From Acidobacteriota bacterium (GTDB taxonomy: Bacteria > Acidobacteriota > Terriglobia > Acidiferrales > UBA7541): a stretch of DNA of 64,000 nt. The stretch spans positions 62,001 to 126,000 of the forward strand of contig JABCYZ010000006.1 of NCBI GenBank assembly GCA_013289955.1, given 5' to 3'. Below, in pieces: positions 1 to 8,507 of the stretch (its first letter is position 1; every line of letters starts with the position of its first letter). Made by a program: the position numbers and the translations under genes. The notes beneath the pieces are model-generated. The model was not told where the DNA came from, ran no database searches, and was given only the letters and a program-made list of their open reading frames with translations.

Positions 1-571
1 AAAGGGAAGACCAGAGGATAGATTGCTCGCGAGAAGAAAGGCGCGGTTCGATCAGAAACGGAAAGCTGAGAAGTGCGAGAAGGGAAGCGAGATTGGAGAG
101 AGCAAAAAGAGGATAGGGCGAACGGCCGGAGGCGCGGCGGGCGTACCACGTTTGCAGCAGCGGGCTTGTGGCGCTGAGCAAAACAAACGGCAGGCCGAGC
201 GAAAACGTGAGCAGGCCGAGGATGCGCCAGGCTGGATCGATTTCTACATGCGAGCGCCAGAATATTTCGGGCGCGATCGGCAACCACATCAGGCTGACGA
301 GAAGAAGTCCCAGGTGGAGGACGGATTGGCGCTGTGGTACAAGGCGACGAATCGTGGCGTCGGCGTAGAGATAGCCGAGAAGAAGCGCCGATTGAAAAAA
401 GACCAGGCATATCGCCCAGACGGCGGCGGAACCTCCGAACCAGGGAAGAATTAGTTTGGCGAAGAGCGGTTCGATCAGAAAGAGAAGAAAAGCCCCGAGA
501 AAAATCGTTGCGGCGAATAAAAGCCTCTGCCATGGCGGCAAGGAGTCGGGCGTTTCGGCAGAGCTGTGCAT
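1..571 (-). CDS. Partial (3' end off window): polytopic membrane protein, N-terminus resembling fused MFS/spermidine-synthase-like proteins
   Basis: Not in ORF track. Reverse-strand reading from ATG at 571: MHSSAETPDSLPPWQRLLFAATIFLGAFLLFLIEPLFAKLILPWFGGSAAVWAICLVFFQSALLLGYLYADATIRRLVPQRQSVLHLGLLLVSLMWLPIAPE..., open to the window edge. Confidence 0.65.
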   Translation of the reverse strand, partial: MHSSAETPDSLPPWQRLLFAATIFLGAFLLFLIEPLFAKLILPWFGGSAAVWAICLVFFQSALLLGYLYADATIRRLVPQRQSVLHLGLLLVSLMWLPIAPEIFWRSHVEIDPAWRILGLLTFSLGLPFVLLSATSPLLQTWYARRASGRSPYPLFALSNLASLLALLSFPFLIEPRLSSREQSILWSSL

Positions 572-584
572 ACTCCGGGCGGAA

Positions 585-1142
585 TCAGGAGCGGACCAGG
601 AAGCGCAGGTAGTACAGGATTCCGGCGACGGACTTCGCGTCGCGGATCTTGTTGCGGCGAATCATCTGTTCAATTTCGCCGTGCGTGAAAGCCTTGCAGG
701 TGATCTTCTCGTCTTCTTCCGGCTCCGCTTCTCCGGGTGTCAGATCTTCGGCGAGAAGAATGTACATGCGCTCCTCGAGAAAACCGGGCGTGGGGAAAAT
801 ATCTAGAAAAACGTGGAAGCGTTTGGCGCGGTAGCCGGTTTCTTCGATCAGTTCGCGGGCGGCCGCGCGTCGCGGATTTTCGCCGTTGTCGATGCGGCCT
901 GCAACCAATTCCCAAAGGAATTGCCGCGTGGCGTGGCGATACTGGCGAATCATGACAATGCGGCCATCTGGCAGGGCGGGGAGAACGACGACCGAGCCGG
1001 GGTGCGTTATGACTTCGCGCGTGACGCGCAGGCCGCTGGGCTCGATGATCTCATCGCGGCGCAGCCCGAAGACGGGACCCTTGTAAATCATTTTGCTGCG
1101 AAGGACTCTGGCGGTGGTGCGGCTAGGTGCTTTGGGCGGCAT
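585..1142 (-). CDS. NUDIX hydrolase (ADP-ribose pyrophosphatase-like)
   Basis: Nudix-box-like GRIDNGENPRRAAARELIEETGY; start taken at MPPKAPSRT rather than the track's upstream extension. Confidence 0.9.
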   Translation of the reverse strand: MPPKAPSRTTARVLRSKMIYKGPVFGLRRDEIIEPSGLRVTREVITHPGSVVVLPALPDGRIVMIRQYRHATRQFLWELVAGRIDNGENPRRAAARELIEETGYRAKRFHVFLDIFPTPGFLEERMYILLAEDLTPGEAEPEEDEKITCKAFTHGEIEQMIRRNKIRDAKSVAGILYYLRFLVRS

Positions 1143-1250
1143 AGTCCGTACGTTTTCTCCGCCGTTATCATACACTGTAGGGACGCGATCTATCGCGCCC
1201 CTGCCGAAGCGTCGAGGCGATCGGCGAAGGCAGCTCCGAGAGAATTGGCA

Positions 1251-2027
1251 ATGCCGATCAATACCATCATCGTCGATGACGAGAAGCCGGCGCGGGAAGA
1301 ACTTGCTTTCCTGCTGAAGGCCTTTCCCGAAGTCAACGTTATCGGCCAAGGGAAGAACGGCGTGGAAGCCGTGGCGCTGATCAAGGAGCACTCACCCGAT
1401 CTCGTTTTCCTTGACGTGCAGATGCCGGGGCTCGACGGTTTTGGCGTCCTCAAGAAAATAGTCGAACGAAAAATGAAAATGCCGCACGTGGTATTTGCCA
1501 CCGCGTTCGATCAATACGCCGTGCAGGCGTTCGATGTGAACGCCGTCGATTACGTGCTGAAGCCATTCGACAAAGCGCGCATCGCGAAGGCCATTCAGCG
1601 CGCTCGAAAGATGCTCGACACGCAGACCTCGACGACCGAGCGCCTCGAGCAGCTCGTGAGCCAACTCGGCGCCGCGAAGAGCGCGCCGCAAAGAGTGAAA
1701 GTGCTGGTGCAGTCGCAGCAGCGGCTGCTGCTCGTCAATGGCGAAGACATTATTTTTGCAACGACCGACGGCAGCGCCATTGTCGTCGTGACGCGCGAGG
1801 TGGAAGGTTCGTCGAACTATCGCACGCTCGAAGAACTAAACGCCACGCTCGATTCTGAATCGTTCTGGCGCCCGCACCGCTCCTACCTCGTGAACACGCA
1901 GCACATCAAGGAAGTCGTCCCTTGGTTCAACTCCACCTTCATCCTGAAAATGAACGACAAGAAATCGACCGAAGTCCCCGTAAGCCGCGCCCAAGCCAAG
2001 CGTCTGCGCGAACTATTTAAACTGTAA
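1251..2027 (+). CDS. LytTR-family response regulator (REC + LytTR DNA-binding)
   Basis: MPINTIIVDDEKPAREELAFLLKAFPE...DLVFLDVQMPGLDGF...DYVLKPF; C-terminal FWRPHRSYLVNTQHIKEV...VPVSRAQAKRLRELF. Confidence 0.93.
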   Translation: MPINTIIVDDEKPAREELAFLLKAFPEVNVIGQGKNGVEAVALIKEHSPDLVFLDVQMPGLDGFGVLKKIVERKMKMPHVVFATAFDQYAVQAFDVNAVDYVLKPFDKARIAKAIQRARKMLDTQTSTTERLEQLVSQLGAAKSAPQRVKVLVQSQQRLLLVNGEDIIFATTDGSAIVVVTREVEGSSNYRTLEELNATLDSESFWRPHRSYLVNTQHIKEVVPWFNSTFILKMNDKKSTEVPVSRAQAKRLRELFKL

Positions 2028-2238
2028 ATGGCACGGTACCCGGCGGGTATCCGGGTCCCCTCGTTCTGGGATTTTCGTGTGATAGAGACAGATCGAGATC
2101 CGAGCGGCATTTTCAGCGCCTCGGGACGAGCGGAGTTCGCGTCCCCCAAGCGCAGATTCTCGGGCTTCTCGGGCCCGCTCTATTTGGGACTGCTTCTCGG
2201 TGTGATAGCATCGTGCGTACCTCGCGTACATTCAACTG

Positions 2239-3471
2239 ATGGATTTTTCGCTTAACGACCACCAAAAACTGATACGGGATACGGTTCGCCGATTCATGGA
2301 TGCGGAAGTGCGGCCCCGGGTGAAGCAGCGCGACCGCGAAGAGCGTTTTCCTGCCGAAGAGATCAAGAGTCTGGCCGAGCTGGGCTGCTGCGGAATGATG
2401 ATTCCTGAAGAGTGGGGCGGCCCCGGGCTGGATACGCTTTCCTATGTGCTGATGCTTGAGGAAGTAGCGCGCGTGGACGCGGCGATGGCTACCTCGCTCA
2501 GCGTGACGAATTCGGCCGTGCAGGTGCCGCTGACGAAATTTGGGACGGAAGAGCAGAAGAAAAAATATTTGCGGCGCCTGGCCACGGGAGAAATCCTTGG
2601 TTCGTTTTGTTTGACGGAACCGGCGGCGGGATCGGACGCGGCGGGGATTCAGGCGCGCGCCGTAGCGGCAGAGCGTAGGGGGTCGGGTGTTGGGGCAAGA
2701 ACATCTGAGCCGCCCGGGCTGACGCCGGCAGCCGGTGCCAGCGGCGATGTCTATCGGTTGAACGGCACCAAGACCTGGGTGTCCAACGGCCACGTCGCTG
2801 GCCTCTTTATCGTGTTCGCGAAGACCGACCCGGACGCGGGCGGCAAGGGCATTACGGCGTTTCTGGTGGAGCCGGGGTTTCCCGGGTTCAAGGTGGGGCG
2901 GCACGAGGACAAGATGGGGCAGCGGAGTACGCCCGCCGTCGAGATTTTGCTGAACGATTGCGAGGTGCCGCGCGAGAACCGGCTGGGTGAAGAGGGGCAG
3001 GGATTGAAGATTGCGCTGAGCGCCCTGGACGGCGGGCGGATCGGGATTGCCGCGCAGGCGCTTGGATTGGCCGAGGGAGCGTTGGACGAGTCGCTCCGGC
3101 ATGTCAAGGCAAGGCGGGCGTTTGGGAAGTCGATTGGCGAATTTCAGGCGATCCAATGGATGCTGGCAGACATGCAGACGGAGATCGAGGCGGCGCGCGG
3201 GCTGGTTTATCATGCGGCATGGCTCAAGGATACGCACCCGGGGAAGTTGGGCGCGGCGTCGTCCAAGGCGAAGCTTTTTTCCAGCGAGATGGTGAACCGG
3301 GTGGTGGCCAGGGCAGTGCAGATTCATGGGAGCTCGGGGTATTCGCGGGAGTCGGATGTCGAGCGGATGTACCGCGATGCGCGGGTAATTACGATTTATG
3401 AGGGGACCAGCGAGATCCAGAGGACGATCATCGCCCGGGAGCTGCTGGGCGCGCCCGGGAAACCGGCGTAG
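2239..3471 (+). CDS. Acyl-CoA dehydrogenase
   Basis: MDFSLNDHQKLIRDTVRRFMDAEVRPR, CLTEPAAGSDAAG, YRLNGTKTWVSNG, QIHGSSGYSRESDVERMYRDARVITIYEGTSEIQR. Confidence 0.95.
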   Translation: MDFSLNDHQKLIRDTVRRFMDAEVRPRVKQRDREERFPAEEIKSLAELGCCGMMIPEEWGGPGLDTLSYVLMLEEVARVDAAMATSLSVTNSAVQVPLTKFGTEEQKKKYLRRLATGEILGSFCLTEPAAGSDAAGIQARAVAAERRGSGVGARTSEPPGLTPAAGASGDVYRLNGTKTWVSNGHVAGLFIVFAKTDPDAGGKGITAFLVEPGFPGFKVGRHEDKMGQRSTPAVEILLNDCEVPRENRLGEEGQGLKIALSALDGGRIGIAAQALGLAEGALDESLRHVKARRAFGKSIGEFQAIQWMLADMQTEIEAARGLVYHAAWLKDTHPGKLGAASSKAKLFSSEMVNRVVARAVQIHGSSGYSRESDVERMYRDARVITIYEGTSEIQRTIIARELLGAPGKPA

Positions 3472-3669
3472 TTAACCTTCACTGCCACCGGGGTTTTGCG
3501 CAAGCGTCGCTTCTGAGGAATTTTATGTTCTCGAGGAAGAGCGCTCGGGGCAGTGCGGGTTCTCGGCGACCTGGATGAGCAAGGCGGTGACGGACTTGGG
3601 ACTGAAAAAATACCCAATACAGGTAGTACCCGTAACCCAATCTTTTGTCAGGGCAAGGGAAGGAATGTT

Positions 3670-3706
3670 TATTCAGAGCGCAGAGTACAGAGAGAAGAGG
3701 AGAGCG
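3670..3706. repeat. Degenerate CACAGAG-type purine-rich intergenic repeat
   Basis: ttcagagcgcagagtacagagagaagaggagag. Confidence 0.4.
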
Positions 3707-3708
3707 GG

Positions 3709-5034
3709 TTGACGACAGAGGCTGAGGGGAAGAAGAGGAGTCGGGTGGTTAGCGGGATGCGGCCTACGGGCAGGCTGCACATCGGGCATTACTTTGGGGC
3801 GCTTGAAAATTGGGTGCGTTTACAGAATGACCCAGCGTACGAGTGCTTTTACTTTATTGCGGATTGGCATGCTCTGACCAGCGATTATGCGGATACGTCG
3901 GGGATAGCGCAGAACACCATGGAGATCATGACGGATTACCTGGCGGCGGGGTTGGACCCGGCCAGGTCGGTGATTTTTCAGCAGTCTTTGGTGCCGGAGC
4001 ATGCCGAGCTGCATTTGTTGCTGTCGATGGTGACGCCCTTGAGTTGGCTGGAGCGAGTGCCGACCTATAAAGAGGCATTGGAGCAGGTGAAGAATAGGGA
4101 TCTGCACAACTATGGGTTTTTGGGGTATCCGTGTTTGCAGACAGCAGATATTGTGATTTACAGCGCGCCCGCCGAGGCGGGCAAAGAAAGAGCACAGCTT
4201 TACGTGCCGGTGGGGGAGGATCAGGTCTCGCATGTGGAGTTGAGCCGCGAGATTGTTCGGCGATTCAATGGAACGCTCTTCACCGTAAGGCCGGAAATCG
4301 TCGATTACCTCATCGGGAGAGGTGCGGCACAACCCGAGAAATATCCCGCCGAGCTTCGCTTGATTTTGGAGGACGTTTCTAAAGTTCGTAAGCAAGGAGC
4401 CGACGCTTCTAAGGACGTTAGAAGCACCTCCGCCGCACCGGCAATTCGTCAGTTTATTCAGGAAAGCGGGTTAGTAAACTTTCTGGACGCTATCCCGGGT
4501 GCAAACTCATTTCTTGACATGCCCGACCCTTTGGTCGAGCCGCAGGTGATGCTGACAAACACGCCGAGGATACCTGGACTTGATGGGCGGAAGATGTCGA
4601 AGAGTTATGGGAATGCGATTACGTTGAGCGAGACGGATGAGGAGATACGGAAGAAGACGAAAGTGATGGTGACGGACCCCGCTCGGAAGAGACGTACGGA
4701 CCCGGGAAATCCGGATGTGTGCCCGGTATACGACTGGCATAGACTCTTTTCTCCGGGGGAGCCCGGGAGATTGGAGTGGGTGCGGCAAGGGTGCACGACG
4801 GCGGGGATTGGTTGCATTGAGTGCAAGTCGGCAATGGCGGACAATTTGATCAAGTGGATCGCGCCAAAACGAGAACAGCGGATCAAGTGGGAGAACGATC
4901 CGAAGGGCGTGCTGGAGATTATTGACGACGGATCGAAGCGGGCTCGCCTGGAGGCGAAGAAGACGATCGGGCGGGTCAGGGAAGCGGTGTTTGGATGGGA
5001 GAAGAAGAGAAAAGAACTGGCGAGTTGGGCGTAG
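3709..5034 (+). CDS. trpS: Tryptophanyl-tRNA synthetase
   Basis: GMRPTGRLHIGHYFGALENWV (HIGH), GLDGRKMSKSYGNAI (KMSKS), CPVYDWHRLFSP; likely TTG start at 3709, track start 3553 possible. Confidence 0.92.
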   Translation: MTTEAEGKKRSRVVSGMRPTGRLHIGHYFGALENWVRLQNDPAYECFYFIADWHALTSDYADTSGIAQNTMEIMTDYLAAGLDPARSVIFQQSLVPEHAELHLLLSMVTPLSWLERVPTYKEALEQVKNRDLHNYGFLGYPCLQTADIVIYSAPAEAGKERAQLYVPVGEDQVSHVELSREIVRRFNGTLFTVRPEIVDYLIGRGAAQPEKYPAELRLILEDVSKVRKQGADASKDVRSTSAAPAIRQFIQESGLVNFLDAIPGANSFLDMPDPLVEPQVMLTNTPRIPGLDGRKMSKSYGNAITLSETDEEIRKKTKVMVTDPARKRRTDPGNPDVCPVYDWHRLFSPGEPGRLEWVRQGCTTAGIGCIECKSAMADNLIKWIAPKREQRIKWENDPKGVLEIIDDGSKRARLEAKKTIGRVREAVFGWEKKRKELASWA

Positions 5035-5110
5035 CGAGATAGGAAAGGACACGGACTGGAGTCCGGGGATGGGGATGAAAAGCGCGAGGACGGCCCTAGG
5101 AAGAATAGAC

Positions 5111-5116
5111 TATAAT
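5111..5116 (+). promoter_or_regulatory. Candidate -10 element (TATAAT) just upstream of the kinase remnant
   Basis: Perfect TATAAT 11 nt upstream of the ATG at 5128; no convincing -35. Confidence 0.3.
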
Positions 5117-5127
5117 TCCCGGCAACC

Positions 5128-5343
5128 ATGGAGCTTTCTCCCGGAACAAAACCTGGGCCTTACGAAGTAATCGGGCCGCTGGGCACGGGCGGGAGGGGAA
5201 AAGTATATCGGGCGCGGGATACGCGGCTCGAGCGCACCGTGGCGATAAAACCGAAGAAGAGGGCTAACGCCGAGACGCAGGGGGCCGGGGAGTCGGCGCA
5301 TGTCTTTGGCGCTGGCGGCCGAACGTTGGCCGGGAATTCTTGA
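5128..5343 (+). pseudogene. N-terminal remnant of a Ser/Thr protein kinase (Pkn-like)
   Basis: MELSPGTKPGPYEVIGPLGTGGRGKVYRARDTRLERTVAIK matches a kinase glycine-rich loop and VAIK lysine region, then degenerates and stops; no catalytic loop. Confidence 0.7.
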
Positions 5344-5396
5344 GTGGTTGCATGGAAAGGGCGCGAGGAACCGTGCCCCTATAAAGGCAAGGATGG

Positions 5397-6206
5397 ATGG
5401 CGACGCCTGGGAATAAGTTGACGCGGGACGCGGCTTACAAGGTGAACATACCCTTGTATGAGGGACCGCTGGATCTCCTGCTGGATTTGATCAAGAAGCA
5501 GGAGATGAATATTCATGATATTCAGATTTCGCTGATTACGGCGCAGTACCTCGAATACCTGCACAAGCTGGAAGAGTTGAATGTGGATGTGTCGGCGGAT
5601 TTTATTTACATGGCCGCCACGCTTATCTACATCAAGTCGAAGATGCTTTTGCCGCCGGATCCTTTGGCTGCGGAGGATGGGGTCGAGGGCGATCCCCGGG
5701 CGGAGCTGGTGCAGCGGCTTGTGGAGCACGAGAAATTCAAGAATGCGGCGCAGCTTTTGTATCAGAAGCAGCAGGTGGAAGAGAACGTGTGGTCGGTGCC
5801 GGACAAGTCGCTCTATAACGACCAGGGGACGGAAGGCGAGCTGGTCGTTTCGCTTGTGGATTTGGTGAAGGTGTTTCAACAGGTATTGGAGCGGCGGAAG
5901 GAAGTTTCGCGGATTGAGTTGCAGCATGAGCAGTTTACTGTGGCCCAGATGATTGCGGCATTGCGGGCGCAGATTCTGGCTAGCCCGGATAATAGCGTTA
6001 GCTTGATTTCGTTTTTTGAAGCTTGTCCTTCGCGGCACGCGATGATTGTGGCGTTTTTGGCGGTACTGGAGATGGTGAAATTGCAGGCGGTCGGGTTGGC
6101 GCAGGAGAAGCAGTTTGGGGAGATTGTGGTGAAGAAGGGGAACTCGTTTGATGTGATTTTTGATGAGGCCGGCGGGATCCGGCAAATTGACGAGGAGTAC
6201 AGGTGA
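5397..6206 (+). CDS. scpA: Segregation and condensation protein A
   Basis: YKVNIPLYEGPLDLLLDLIKKQEMNIHDIQISLITAQYLEYL; adjacent to scpB. Confidence 0.95.
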   Translation: MATPGNKLTRDAAYKVNIPLYEGPLDLLLDLIKKQEMNIHDIQISLITAQYLEYLHKLEELNVDVSADFIYMAATLIYIKSKMLLPPDPLAAEDGVEGDPRAELVQRLVEHEKFKNAAQLLYQKQQVEENVWSVPDKSLYNDQGTEGELVVSLVDLVKVFQQVLERRKEVSRIELQHEQFTVAQMIAALRAQILASPDNSVSLISFFEACPSRHAMIVAFLAVLEMVKLQAVGLAQEKQFGEIVVKKGNSFDVIFDEAGGIRQIDEEYR

Positions 6207-6254
6207 TCGTTGAGGTCCAGAGCTGACAGCCAAAGCCCGGAGAAAAAGATTTTA

Positions 6255-6395
6255 GACAGAGGGGGCGGAGAGCACAGGGAGAACAGGGGAAGCCGAGAGA
6301 CGAAAGAAGAGAAAGAGAGCTTACCGAGAGAGACACATAGTTCAGAAAGAAGAGCAACGACCAGATTTCAGGAACCGCAGGGAAGAGAGAGTTCA
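6255..6395. repeat. Degenerate CACAGAG-type purine-rich intergenic repeat between scpA and scpB
   Basis: gacagagggggcggagagcacagggagaacaggggaagccgagagacgaaagaagagaaagagag... Confidence 0.45.
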
Positions 6396-6397
6396 GC

Positions 6398-7264
6398 ATG
6401 ACGCAGGAAGAGAGAAAAGCGGCACTCGAAGCGATTATTTATGCGGCGGATGAGCCGGCTACCATTGAGCAGCTGGCGAAGGCGCTGGGGGAAGAGAAGC
6501 TTGTCGTGCAGGCTTCGCTCGATGAGCTGGTGGCCAGTTACGCTGTGGAGGAGCGGGGGATTGAGATTCGAGCGGTGGCTGGCGGGTACAAACTTTATAC
6601 CAAGCCCCAGCAGCATGATGTGGTGCGGAGATTTATCAAGAGTCTGCGGCCGCCGCTGCGGTTGACGATGCCGGCGCTCGAAACGCTGGCGGTGATTGCC
6701 TACAAGCAGCCGGTGACCTCGCCGGAGATTTCGGAGATTCGCGGGGTGAATACTTCGGGAGTCATCAGCACGCTTTTGGATAAGCGGTTGATTACAACGG
6801 CGGGGCGGAAGGAAGTGATGGGACGGCCGATTCTTTACAAGACTTCGAAGGAATTTTTGATGCGCTTTGGGTTGAGCCATTTGGAGGAGCTGCCGAGTTT
6901 GAAGGAGTTTGAGGCACTGGCGCGGGAAGCGTTGGGGAGCGATGAGGGCGTGGCGCCCGGGAGCGAGGAGTTTAACGATGGCGAAGGAGCTGCCGGAGAG
7001 AACAAGGCAGCCGGGCGAAACGAGAGTCAGGAAGCGGTCGTGGCGGCAGGTGTCCGGGCGGAGACTGTTGCTGATGTGGTTGTGTCGGCCGAGCATTCCC
7101 AGGACACGGCGGCTGAAGCGATGGAGCACGTGAAAGAGGAGTTGGCGGAGGCGGAAGCGTTTCGCGAGCATGAGGCGCGAGCGACGGCAGAAGGCATGCC
7201 GGCAGGGGAGTTGGATGAGGAGCCGTTGCCGCCGAGCGTGAAGTCGACCGCGGCGGGGGAATAG
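6398..7264 (+). CDS. scpB: Segregation and condensation protein B
   Basis: AALEAIIYAADEPATIEQLAKALGE...LRPPLRLTMPALETLAVIAYKQPVTSPEISEIRGVNTSGVISTLLDKRLITTAGRKEVMGRPILYKTS. Confidence 0.95.
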   Translation: MTQEERKAALEAIIYAADEPATIEQLAKALGEEKLVVQASLDELVASYAVEERGIEIRAVAGGYKLYTKPQQHDVVRRFIKSLRPPLRLTMPALETLAVIAYKQPVTSPEISEIRGVNTSGVISTLLDKRLITTAGRKEVMGRPILYKTSKEFLMRFGLSHLEELPSLKEFEALAREALGSDEGVAPGSEEFNDGEGAAGENKAAGRNESQEAVVAAGVRAETVADVVVSAEHSQDTAAEAMEHVKEELAEAEAFREHEARATAEGMPAGELDEEPLPPSVKSTAAGE

Positions 7265-7585
7265 AAGCCGACAGATTCAGAAAGCAAAACAGGAAAGTTC
7301 AGAAAACGTCAGCCTGGGGCACCCCCGGGCGCACTTCTATCCTGTCGTCACACAGAACTTGCTTCATGACCGAGCTGCGGCCATTTGGGCCGCCCGTTGA
7401 CGGAGCGGCCGCAGGGGAAAGGCAAAACGGGCACCCCCTGAAAAGCGCCGAAAGTGGAATCCGCTGAGGGCAGTCTAAGGGTCTTGAACGCAAAAACTCT
7501 TGGGAACCAAAGTGATTCGGGCTCCGTACTGAATGAGGGCGGCAGGCCGCTTCAAGAAAAAGACGACGGTTTGGGAGGGAGAACC

Positions 7586-8422
7586 ATGAACAAGATAAAG
7601 AGTTTCCTGCAGGGCTGGATATCCGGGGCGGTTTGTGTGGCGGTGATTTCGCTGTTTTCTGGTGTGACCGCGCGGGCGCAGGACGAGAAGCGCACGGTCT
7701 TTGCCGAGGGCGATTTTCATTGGCAAGGTAATCTGAAGGCCGGGCAGACGCTGGAAGTGATCAATCGAAATGGAGAGATTGGAGCGAGCAAGGCTTCCGG
7801 GGATGCGGGGCGTGTAGAAGGCATGAGGAAAGGGAGCGATGACGACCGGGAATTGTTTATCGAGGTCGTCGAGTACGCGGATGGCGTGACGATCTGCGCC
7901 GTGTATGCGAAGGATAAGACGCCTGGACGGTGCCACCGTGGCGGCATTTCGTCGGAGTCAAACAACTGGAGATGGGGCGGCCATCACGCGAAAATCAATT
8001 TCGACGTGCAAGTGCCCCGCGGCGTGCGGCTCCATGCGATGACGACGAACGGCGCCGTGCACTGCGTGAAGCTGGACAGCGTGGTGCAGGCGGAGACGAC
8101 GAACGGCGACGTGGAAGTTTCTACGAGCGAATGGGCGTCGGCGCGGACGACCAACGGTGGAGTGCGCGTGAATATGGGCAACGCGAAATGGAGCGGCGAA
8201 TTGGAGGAAGCAACCACAAATGGCAGTGTGGATGTCACGCTGCCAGCTTCCGCGGAATTCAAAGTGGATGCAGCTACGACCAATGGCGGGATTCGTACGG
8301 ACTTTCCGATTAGCGTGCAGGGGCGCTTTAGCTCGAAGGAGCTTTCGGGAACGGTGGGCGGAGGCGGGCGAGAGTTGAAAGTGGCGACGACCAATGGCGG
8401 GATAGAGCTGAAGAAGAGCTGA
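7586..8422 (+). CDS. Secreted DUF4097-like beta-strand-repeat protein
   Basis: Signal-peptide-like start MNKIKSFLQGWISGAVCVAVISLFSGVTARAQ; six TTNG motifs in a beta-repeat region. Confidence 0.75.
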   Translation: MNKIKSFLQGWISGAVCVAVISLFSGVTARAQDEKRTVFAEGDFHWQGNLKAGQTLEVINRNGEIGASKASGDAGRVEGMRKGSDDDRELFIEVVEYADGVTICAVYAKDKTPGRCHRGGISSESNNWRWGGHHAKINFDVQVPRGVRLHAMTTNGAVHCVKLDSVVQAETTNGDVEVSTSEWASARTTNGGVRVNMGNAKWSGELEEATTNGSVDVTLPASAEFKVDAATTNGGIRTDFPISVQGRFSSKELSGTVGGGGRELKVATTNGGIELKKS

Positions 8423-8507
8423 GAGGCCCAGTAGAACCTCGCCAAATGGCTGAAACCGTACGCCCGCCTGAGGAGCCCCGGTTTGGTCGGTGGCTTGGAA
8501 AGGGAGT

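Noticed and set aside
23-454. 143-aa plus-strand ORF
   Set aside because: K/R/E-rich shadow of the minus-strand membrane protein 1..571.
2113-3327. 404-aa minus-strand ORF
   Set aside because: Antisense to the acyl-CoA dehydrogenase; His/Arg/Pro-rich shadow translation.
5379-6233. 284-aa minus-strand ORF
   Set aside because: Antisense to scpA; low-complexity H/L/R/Q composition.
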